A stretch of 64,000 nucleotides of DNA from Mycobacterium sp. 1274761.0 (GTDB taxonomy: Bacteria > Actinomycetota > Actinomycetes > Mycobacteriales > Mycobacteriaceae), in the NCBI RefSeq assembly GCF_001668615.1, contig NZ_LZMC01000009.1:43684-107683 (forward strand), written 5' to 3'. Of this stretch, positions 55,551-62,770 are shown in pieces. The notes under the pieces were generated by a model. That model made no database searches and was not told the DNA's origin. It saw only the letters and a program-made list of their open reading frames with translations. Made by a program: the position numbers and the translations under genes. Each line of letters starts with the position of its first letter. Positions within the stretch are counted from its first letter, which is position 1.

Positions 55551-56750
55551 ATGACCCAGGAATCGCAGGCTTCTGGCCTGAACCTGTTGGCAAGCCCCGA
55601 ATTGACCCGGCACCCCCAGCCTACCTACAAGATGCTGCGCGATTCGGCACCGGTCATGCGCGTCGACGGTATCGGCGTGCTGGTCAGCACCTGGGAACTC
55701 GTCGATGAGGTCTTACACAACCCACAACTGTTCTCCTCGGCTTTGACCTCGGGCGTCCTGAAGAACGAACGCCCGCTCATCCCACTGCAGGTGGATCCGC
55801 CAGCGCATGGGAAGTTCCGCAAGATCTTGGACCCGCTGTTTGCCCCCAAACGGATGAGAGCACTCGAGGCGTCCATCGCAGCGTTGGTCAATCAGCTCAT
55901 CGACGGCTTCGTCGAGAAAGACGAGATCGACTTCGCCAAAGAGTTCTCGGTGCCGTTTCCCACCCAGGTATTTCTGACCATGCTGGGCCTGCCGCTCAAC
56001 GAGACGCCCAACCTGTTGGAGATGAAGGACGGGATCATCCGCCCGCACGAAATCACCGGCAAGCCGCTCGGAGACCCTGACACCGACGCCTATCAAACCG
56101 CGACCGCGCAATCGATCTATCGCTACTTCACCTCAACCATGCAGGAGCGTAAGCACCAGCGCCGCGACGACATGTTGAGCTGGTTCCTCGAGGCGGAGAT
56201 CGACGGTGATCGCCTCAGCGATGAGAACATACTCGATATCTGCTTCCTGTTCCTCATCGCCGGGCTCGACACCGTATCGGCCTCGCTGGACTGCTTTTTC
56301 AGTTATCTGGCACAGCATCCCGACGCTCGCCGGGGCATCGCCGACGACGAAGCGAACATTCCGTTCCTCGTCGAGGAACTGTTGAGATACGAAACACCGG
56401 TGATGGCCGTGGCGCGGGAAGCCACCCAAGACACCGAGCTGGGCGGATGCCCTATTCACGCCGGCGAACAAGTACTGGCGTTGCTGGGTTCGGCCAATAC
56501 CGACGAAAACAACACGCCCGACCCAGAAGTCGTACGGTTGGATCGTAGAGTCAACCGCCACTTGGGCTTCGGCGGCGGAGTGCACCGGTGCCTGGGTTCA
56601 CACCTCGCTCGCATCGAACTTCGCACCGCTTTGCGGCTATGGCATCAGCGCCTACCCGATTACTCCATCAAACCTGGCGTCCAACTCGACTTCACCCCCG
56701 GTGTTCGCGCCGTGGCGACGTTCCCGATGGTGCTGCACGGAAGGCGCTGA
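55551..56750 (+). CDS. cytochrome P450
   Basis: 399 residues from ATG 55551, with GAAGGGGAAATC upstream. AGLDTVSASLD (I helix), EELLRYE (ExxR) and Cys347 in FGGGVHRCLG are intact. A second P450 in the window, not close to that at 47517. It probably hydroxylates the substrate whose side chain is later cut by the Ltp2/DUF35 pair, and shares the divergent promoter region with them. The enoyl-CoA hydratase follows 25 bp downstream. Confidence 0.92.
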   Translation: MTQESQASGLNLLASPELTRHPQPTYKMLRDSAPVMRVDGIGVLVSTWELVDEVLHNPQLFSSALTSGVLKNERPLIPLQVDPPAHGKFRKILDPLFAPKRMRALEASIAALVNQLIDGFVEKDEIDFAKEFSVPFPTQVFLTMLGLPLNETPNLLEMKDGIIRPHEITGKPLGDPDTDAYQTATAQSIYRYFTSTMQERKHQRRDDMLSWFLEAEIDGDRLSDENILDICFLFLIAGLDTVSASLDCFFSYLAQHPDARRGIADDEANIPFLVEELLRYETPVMAVAREATQDTELGGCPIHAGEQVLALLGSANTDENNTPDPEVVRLDRRVNRHLGFGGGVHRCLGSHLARIELRTALRLWHQRLPDYSIKPGVQLDFTPGVRAVATFPMVLHGRR

Positions 56751-56775
56751 CCGCAGTGCGCCGGGAGATGGCGAG

Positions 56776-57513
56776 ATGATCGACGAGCGGCGAGACGGGT
56801 TCGTGACGTGGCTGACGTTGAACCGACCCGAACGTTTGAACGCGTTCACCGTCGACGGCTACCGAGACCTTCGCATCGCGCTGCAACGTCTGGCCGCCGA
56901 CGACGGCATCAGAGTGGCGGTGATCACCGGACGCGGTCGGGCGTTCTCCGCGGGCGCCGACCTGTCCCTGCTCGACGGTGACTTGTCCGCGGTCGACCGG
57001 GAACGCGCCGGCGAGGAATTCAGCCTGTTTCTAGAAACACTGGCCGGCTTCCCGAAGCCTCTTTTCGCCGCGGTGAACGGTCTTGCCGTTGGCATCGGCG
57101 CCACCATGCTGCTGTACTGCGACGTGGTGGTGATGGCAGAAAGCGCCCGCCTGCGGTTGCCATTCACCGCGCTCGGCATTGTCCCGGAAGCCGGCAGCTC
57201 AGTGCTTCTGCCCGCACGCGTCCGCTGGGCTGACGCCATGTGGGCGATGCTCTCGAGCGAATGGATCGACGCCGCGGCGGCGCAGCAGATGGGGTTCACA
57301 TTGCAGGTCGTGCCCGAAGGCGCCCTTCTCGAACAGACCGCGCTCGCAGCGGCGACGGTCGCAGCGCACGACCCGCGGTCGGTGGCCGCTACAAAGCGGC
57401 TGATGACGGACGGTCGCAATGAGGCTGCGCGGCAAGCGATTACTCGCGAACTCGCAGAAATGGTCACCTTACGACGGGGATCTGACAGACACGGCCCCCT
57501 TGCCGACCCGTGA
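56776..57513 (+). CDS. enoyl-CoA hydratase/isomerase family protein
   Basis: 245 residues from ATG 56776. Crotonase motifs AFSAGADLSLLDG and NGLAVGIGATML, but the residues at the second catalytic position are LGIVPEAGSSVLL, the pattern of the isomerase/hydratase branch with one of the two Glu. It likely processes a CoA ester from the same pathway. Same-strand neighbour of the P450, in one operon. Confidence 0.88.
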   Translation: MIDERRDGFVTWLTLNRPERLNAFTVDGYRDLRIALQRLAADDGIRVAVITGRGRAFSAGADLSLLDGDLSAVDRERAGEEFSLFLETLAGFPKPLFAAVNGLAVGIGATMLLYCDVVVMAESARLRLPFTALGIVPEAGSSVLLPARVRWADAMWAMLSSEWIDAAAAQQMGFTLQVVPEGALLEQTALAAATVAAHDPRSVAATKRLMTDGRNEAARQAITRELAEMVTLRRGSDRHGPLADP

Positions 57514-57543
57514 CCGAGGCGCCCTTTCGGATCCTGGCCGTGG

Positions 57544-57933
57544 TCAGCGAGAGCGGGTACCTGCCGACCGCCTCGGCGATGTTGTACGCGCGGTGCGGCG
57601 GCCCTTGACGATGTCCGTTCGCGCTCTCTGCTGATCTTCGATCTGAATCACGCCCTCCGCGTCACCGTCGACCGGCTTGGACGCGCCTTCTAGAACCTCA
57701 CCAATGGCACGCACCGATAGCGGAAGCGCCGAGTTGGTCAATATCTTGAACGCGGGTACCGCGGCGATGAACAGCGCAAGCGGCGGTTCGATCATGCCTA
57801 GGCCCACCGCGGCCGCCAGCCCGCCGAAATACCCCACCGACCGCGGCACGTCCATTTCGACCGTGCCGACTCTCACTTCCAGAACATTCCCCGGCGTACC
57901 CACCCGCACCTCGAACATGCTGTCGGAAGCCAT
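57544..57933 (-). CDS. small membrane-associated protein, unknown
   Basis: 129 residues with a strong AAAGGAGGG before ATG 57933. Residues 30-68 hold one or two hydrophobic helices (YFGGLAAAVGLGMIEPPLAL, then FIAAVPAFKILT). The N-terminus is a repeated beta pattern (EVRVGTPGNVLEVRVGTVEM) and the C-terminus is Arg-rich. I know no family. Its strand and position suggest it belongs to the stress gene group to its right. Confidence 0.75.
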   Translation of the reverse strand: MASDSMFEVRVGTPGNVLEVRVGTVEMDVPRSVGYFGGLAAAVGLGMIEPPLALFIAAVPAFKILTNSALPLSVRAIGEVLEGASKPVDGDAEGVIQIEDQQRARTDIVKGRRTARTTSPRRSAGTRSR

Positions 57934-58054
57934 GGCCCTCCTTTGTAACCCGAACTACTTTCGATGAGTACCCGCTTTGAGCTTGATTCGTTGCCGCGAA
58001 CGCAGCTATCGGGAACGAAAGCCGCTGCGCCAATTGATGATGTGAAGAAGCCGA

Positions 58055-59098
58055 CTAATCGGCGGGCCGGTCCGTCACGGTGACTGTCACTTTCTGGGTC
58101 GTGTCGCCGCGCACCACCGTCAGTTCGGTCCGGTCGTTCGGGTTAGCGGCGCTGAGTAGCGCGATGAACTTCTCTGCCGTCGGTGTCTGTTGACCGTTGA
58201 GGGCGACGATGACGTCACCTGGCTGGATGCCGGCGTCCGTGGCGGGACTGGGCCTGACCACCTGCAGGACGAGCACGCCACTGGTACGGCTGACGCCCAG
58301 CGACTGGGCGATCTGCGGCGTCAGCGTCGCGGGCTGGAGGCCGATGTACGCGTGGCTGGCGTGGCCGGACGCCAGAAGCTCGTCCGCGACCTTCACCACG
58401 GTCCCTGCCGGGATGGCGAAACCCATGGACACCGCCCCGGCTTCCGGGAGGATGTACGCGACGTTCATACCCACAACGTCTCCCTGCCTGTCGAGCAATG
58501 CTCCACCCGAGTTGCCGGGTGAAACGCGGCATCGGTCTGAACGAGGTCGACAAGCGGAGAACCGCTGGTAGCGGAACCCGGGATCTGGCGGTGCAATCCG
58601 GAGATGATGCCGGATGTGACGGTGGCCTCGAATCCAAGCGGACTGCCAATGGCCACGGCCGCCTCGCCGACCTGTGGCAGCTCCTGCTGAAACTTCGCGG
58701 CAGGCAACCCCTTGCGATCCGCCTGAACGACAGCGACGTCGGCCAATTTATCGACGGCCCGCACCGTGGCCGGTCCCAGCTGGCCGTCTGCGAAAGCAAC
58801 AGTTACCTGACGGGCGTCGCCGACGACGTGCGCGTTGGTCACGATCGTGCCGTCGGCTTTGTAGACAATCCCGCTGCCGAGGCCCGACTGATTGAGCACC
58901 GTGACGACCCAGGGCTCGACCTGCCGCACCATCGCCGGAATGTCGGGGCGGGTGCGGCCGCTGTGGCCGTCTGGCTTGGGGCGCGGTGGCCGTCTGGCCC
59001 GGGGGTGCTGATCGGCCGCAGGCTGCGACGAGTAGAGCCGCGAGCGCTGCGACGAGCAGTGACCAGATCGGCGGACGTGCGGTCGATGGTGAATGCAT
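58055..59098 (-). pseudogene. HtrA/DegP-type serine protease with PDZ, frameshifted
   Basis: Three reading frames together encode one protein: a lipoprotein signal ending LLVAACG from ATG 59098, a protease domain (TNAHVV with His, LADVAVVQAD with Asp) and, in a third frame from about 58510 on, NSGGALLDRQGD with the catalytic Ser plus a PDZ domain (VLVLQVVRPSPATDAGIQPG). The frames are restored by one base inserted near 58517, and by two more near 58937 and 58973. All three look like single C or G losses. Without correction the protease lacks its Ser and PDZ domain. A His stands where the consensus has Asn before Pro (FHPG). Confidence 0.85.
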
Positions 59099-59352
59099 CA
59101 GCTACCGCCTTTCTCGGCGGTTTCGCATCCGCGACTCGAGTAGGTCAACCATCGCACGTCTTGATGTGGGCAACCTCGCCCCACGAGAGCGAAAACATGA
59201 GGAATCCGCTGGCCTCACAAGGCAATCAGGTGTAGCGAGCCTCGAGCACAAACCCCTCGAGCAGGAATCGGCTCAGTGGTACGACGCGGCCATCGGTACC
59301 AGCAGAGTCATCCTCAGCGGAGCTGTATCCGTCGTGAGTGGCCGGCTTCGCC

Positions 59353-59805
59353 TCAAAAAAGCATCTTGAACAATGCGAACGCTCGATCCCAGTCCTGCGT
59401 TGTCGGATTTTCTGACGTCGGATCGATCACGCGAAACGTCCGACCGAGCGCGATGCTCATTCCGCCGAAGAGGTCCACCAGCACGCTCTCGGTATCCTCA
59501 CCGAACGTCACATCCGACGGTGGACGCCGTACCTGCTGGCGCAAGAGGTCTCTCACTTCGTCGGCCTCGTCGAGCTTGGCGAACTCACGGGTGAGTTCCT
59601 GAACACCTTTGGTAATGGGCAGATCTTGCGGCTCGATCACGTCGCGACCGTTCCACTTGGCCGCGTCGCGCCCGGCGATGGAGAAGTCATCGATCTGCTC
59701 GTCGACGAACTCCTGGAATCGACGAAGATCGTTCTTGTCGACCTTAATTCCAGCGGCCGAGCGAAAGAAGCGTTCGAACAACGGGATTCCCGATGGGTGG
59801 GTCAT
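59353..59805 (-). CDS. DUF1931 histone-fold protein
   Basis: 150 residues, AAGGAA before ATG 59805. DUF1931 proteins of Thermus and Aquifex were solved as a histone-fold doublet. The first half, FERFFRSAAGIKVDKNDLRR then KWNGRDVIEPQDLPITKG, has the helix-strand-helix pattern with the Arg-Asp-x-Ile loop of histones; the second half (SDVTFGEDTESVLVDLFGGM) is the second fold. It may bind DNA or act as a scaffold; function in bacteria is not settled. It lies in the stress gene array, downstream of the DUF2267 gene. Confidence 0.88.
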   Translation of the reverse strand: MTHPSGIPLFERFFRSAAGIKVDKNDLRRFQEFVDEQIDDFSIAGRDAAKWNGRDVIEPQDLPITKGVQELTREFAKLDEADEVRDLLRQQVRRPPSDVTFGEDTESVLVDLFGGMSIALGRTFRVIDPTSENPTTQDWDRAFALFKMLF

Positions 59806-59885
59806 CTGGTTCCTTCCGGTCAGTCGGTCGGGTGACGATACAAGCGCGGGCTCATTGACCCGCCGTCACGGTGTCATGGCATCGA

Positions 59886-60316
59886 TCAGGGCAACGCGTC
59901 GGCGAGCTCTTTCGGCAAAACCGACCGGACGTCATCCCATTCACCGTCGGTGATGAAGTCGTTCCGCAGTGCTATCAAGACGGCATCCACCAGGTCACGT
60001 GTCTCACCGCCGAAGTCATATCCGAAGCAGTTCTCAACTCGCTGCATGAACTCGTCATGGTTCACCTTCATCGGCACTGCGCTGGATTCCAACCCGTGTA
60101 ATAGATCCCTCGCACGAGCATCGGCAGCTGGGCGCCCAGCTGAGCAGCCTCATTGACCGGAAGCCGGTCGCGCAGAGCGTGAAGGACGGCCCGCAATGCC
60201 GCGTATGAATGCGTGCGCTGGTCCTTCGACCAGTCAAAGATCTGTTCGATCTCGTGCAGGATTCGGTTGGTCTTGTCTTCCGTCGTCTTGAACGATGTGA
60301 ATGAAGTTTCGCTCAT
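59886..60316 (-). pseudogene. DUF2267-family gene, frameshifted
   Basis: From ATG 60316 (AAGGAGGG upstream) the frame reads to NPAQ then stops in CR, while VNHDEFMQRVENCFGYDF to KELADALP continues one frame over. Restoring one G in CAG[G]TG near 60077 gives a single 143-residue DUF2267 protein (HSYAALRAVLHALRDRLPVN, then EWDDVRSVLPKELADAL). The family is common in actinobacterial stress clusters; its function is unknown. Confidence 0.8.
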
Positions 60317-60372
60317 TTGTCGTGCCCTCCTTATTGTCAATTGTCAACATTTTCAACCGCATCGACCCACCG

Positions 60373-62058
60373 TTAGATCAGCAGGTACTGCTCGACCTGG
60401 CGGACGGCGATCGACCCCTCGCCTACCGCCGACGCCACCCTCTTCACCGAGCCACTGCGCACGTCACCGGCCGCGAAAATCCCCGGGCGGCTGGTTTCGA
60501 GCATCATTGGTTCACGATCGATGCGGAGTCCCGCTCGCCCGTTGGCCGAGTACAACCCGGAACCGGTCACGACGAAGCCCTTGTCATCGAGCGACACCAT
60601 TCCCTGCACCCACGCCGTATTAGGTGCCGCACCGATGAACACGAACAGCGCCGTAGTGTCGATGCGGCGACGCTCGCTCGTCCGGTTGTCCTCTGCGACA
60701 ACCGTTTCAACCTGCTTTCGTCCGTGGACTTCGTGGACTTCGGTGTATAGGCAGACGGTGATCCGGGGTTGCCGTTGTATTTGGTCGACGAGGTAGCGCG
60801 ACATGTCCTTGCCGATGTCGCCGCTGCGGATGAGCAGAAAGACACGGGAAACCCGGGATGCCAGGAACACCGCGGCCTGCCCCGCTGAGTTCCCTCCTCC
60901 GACGACCACCACCGGTCCGGGACCACACAGCAATGCCTCCTGGAAGGTCGCGGCGTAGTAAATCCCATTCCCCTCGAACCTCTCGATTCCGGGCACAGCG
61001 AGCCTGCGATATCGAGCTCCCGTCGCAAGGATGACGGCGCGGCCGACGACGAAGGAACCGTCGGCGAGGCATACGAGATGCTGACCGCCGTCGGATTCGA
61101 GGCGGCGCGCCTCCGTCGAAATCATCAGGTGCGCACCGAACTTGTCGGCCTGAATCATGGCCCTTTCAGCCAGCTCGGCGCCGGACAATCCGCTGGGGAA
61201 ACCGAGATAGTTCTCGATCCTCGAGGACGTGCCGGCCTGGCCTCCTGCGGCGATCGCTTCGGCCGCGGAGGTGGTCAGCCCGTCCGAGGATCCGTACACC
61301 GCCGCAGCCAGACCGGCCGGTCCGGCACCGACGACGATGAGGTCTTGTTCGTCGTAAATGACGTCTGGCACCGGCAGGCCCACCCGACGGGCCAGTTCAC
61401 TGTTGGGCGGGTTGCGGAGGACTTCGTCACCCCAGATGACAACCGGTGTGTCTTGCGGCGCGATCCCAAATCTCTGCAGCAGGCGTTCAGCCTTCTTCTC
61501 GCGTTCGAGATCGATCCAGCGGTGGGGCAGTCTGTTTCGGGCAGCGAACTCCCGCAGCCGGGTGGTGTCGGGCGAATAGCACGATCCGATGATCCAGAAC
61601 CCGGCGCCCTCTTCGATGAGCAACGTGCGCCGGATGAGGTAGGCCCGAAGTATGATGTCGCTGAGCACCGGGTCCTCAGCGACAAGGCTACGCACCAATT
61701 GTTCAGGCACCACGAGGACTTCGCCGGCCTCCGCGACTTCAGCTGTGTAGAAAGCAGCTTGACCCTCGAGATCGCCCAGCTCGCCGAGAAACCGTCGCGG
61801 ACCGTGGACACGGCTGGTCCGTCGATCACCCAATGGGTCAACGGCGATGACGGCGACCTTTCCCGAGAGGATGACATAGAAGCTGTCTGACGGCGTGCCT
61901 TCGCGCACCAGAATCTCGCCGCGGTTCACCGACCGCCTCTGGCCGCCCGATTCGAGAGTGCCGATCTGCATCTCGTTCAAACGCGGATATGCACCGTAGA
62001 GATCCGGAGTCTCCTGCAGGTGCGCCGATACCTGCTCGGCCGGGGGCGCCTCAGACAT
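60373..62058 (-). CDS. cNMP-binding/thioredoxin-reductase-like FAD oxidoreductase
   Basis: 561 residues from ATG 62058. Order: cyclic-nucleotide-binding (Crp/Fnr-like) domain at about 1-140 with REGTPSDSFYVILSGKVAVI; a thioredoxin-fold segment at 150-230 (IIGSCYSPDTTRLREFAARN); and a thioredoxin-reductase-like FAD/NADPH domain (VGAGPAGLAAAVYG, VVGGGNSAGQAAV, FAAGDVRSGSVKR). Where thioredoxin reductases have CAxC, it has YYAATFQEA, so the redox disulfide is missing. It could use another acceptor or sense a nucleotide. ATG 62058 overlaps the zinc-finger stop by eight bases, so the two are coupled. Confidence 0.88.
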   Translation of the reverse strand: MSEAPPAEQVSAHLQETPDLYGAYPRLNEMQIGTLESGGQRRSVNRGEILVREGTPSDSFYVILSGKVAVIAVDPLGDRRTSRVHGPRRFLGELGDLEGQAAFYTAEVAEAGEVLVVPEQLVRSLVAEDPVLSDIILRAYLIRRTLLIEEGAGFWIIGSCYSPDTTRLREFAARNRLPHRWIDLEREKKAERLLQRFGIAPQDTPVVIWGDEVLRNPPNSELARRVGLPVPDVIYDEQDLIVVGAGPAGLAAAVYGSSDGLTTSAAEAIAAGGQAGTSSRIENYLGFPSGLSGAELAERAMIQADKFGAHLMISTEARRLESDGGQHLVCLADGSFVVGRAVILATGARYRRLAVPGIERFEGNGIYYAATFQEALLCGPGPVVVVGGGNSAGQAAVFLASRVSRVFLLIRSGDIGKDMSRYLVDQIQRQPRITVCLYTEVHEVHGRKQVETVVAEDNRTSERRRIDTTALFVFIGAAPNTAWVQGMVSLDDKGFVVTGSGLYSANGRAGLRIDREPMMLETSRPGIFAAGDVRSGSVKRVASAVGEGSIAVRQVEQYLLI

Positions 62059-62308
62059 AATTCTCATGGACATAGCACCAGCGCCAGTCCGCCTCCATCG
62101 CAGCCACAATCGGATGGCCGCCGGTGTGCGCGTGTCCCCGTGCATGACGCATGGGCGACGAATCACAGCAGCCGACATGACCGCACGTGAGACATAGTCG
62201 CAGGTGCACCCACGGGGTGCCGAGCCGAAGGCACTCCTCGCATCCGGTTGAGCGTGGCGCCACCGGGCGAATCGCCGCAACGTCCGGGTCGAAGCCAATC
62301 GAAGTCAT
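62051..62308 (-). CDS. UBP-type zinc finger protein
   Basis: 85 residues from ATG 62308, AGGAGG seven bases upstream. Cys/His ligands in CEECLRLG, CLTCGHVGCCDSS, HARGHAHTGGH and WCYVHENY match the UBP zinc finger that in eukaryotes binds ubiquitin C-termini. Bacterial copies are usually single-domain, often beside redox genes. It is two bases after the thioredoxin stop and overlaps the next gene. Confidence 0.9.
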   Translation of the reverse strand: MTSIGFDPDVAAIRPVAPRSTGCEECLRLGTPWVHLRLCLTCGHVGCCDSSPMRHARGHAHTGGHPIVAAMEADWRWCYVHENYV

Positions 62309-62310
62309 GG

Positions 62311-62757
62311 TCAAACCTCCTGTGAGCTGTGTGCGGCCAGGGCCTGATCCAGCCAAGACCGAAGGGCGGTAACGGGCGCGGCCCCCGACTGGCGGGCCAC
62401 CACCTCTCCGTGCTCGACGACCAGCAACGTCGGCACCGCTTGCACCGAGAACCGTTGTGAGGTGGCCGGCGCCTTGTCGACGTCGACCTTCACCAGTTTC
62501 AGTTGACCGGCGCGTTCCGTGGCGAGCTTCTCCAGCGCGGGGCTCACCATCCGGCACGGTCCGCACCACGTGGCCCACAGGTCGACAAGTACTGGGACAC
62601 TCGCCTTCTCGACAACATCTATATAGTCCTGATCACCGGCGTCGACGATCCACGGCAGCCAGTGATGGCAGTGGCCGCAGCGGGGCTTGCCGTCGGCGAC
62701 CGCGGGCACCCGATTGCGTTTCCCGCAGTTCGGGCACGTCACAACATTGGATTGCAT
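62311..62757 (-). CDS. thioredoxin 2-type protein with N-terminal zinc ribbon
   Basis: 148 residues from ATG 62757. Zinc ribbon Cys8, Cys11, Cys27, Cys30, then the thioredoxin active site WCGPC (C65, C68) and the cis-Pro loop VQAVPTLLVV, the layout of TrxC/Trx2. It reduces disulfides and would be charged by a thioredoxin reductase, though the adjacent reductase-like protein lacks the needed CxxC. It follows ClpB after 13 bases, in the same operon. Confidence 0.93.
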   Translation of the reverse strand: MQSNVVTCPNCGKRNRVPAVADGKPRCGHCHHWLPWIVDAGDQDYIDVVEKASVPVLVDLWATWCGPCRMVSPALEKLATERAGQLKLVKVDVDKAPATSQRFSVQAVPTLLVVEHGEVVARQSGAAPVTALRSWLDQALAAHSSQEV

Positions 62758-62770
62758 GTTTTCGCTTTCG

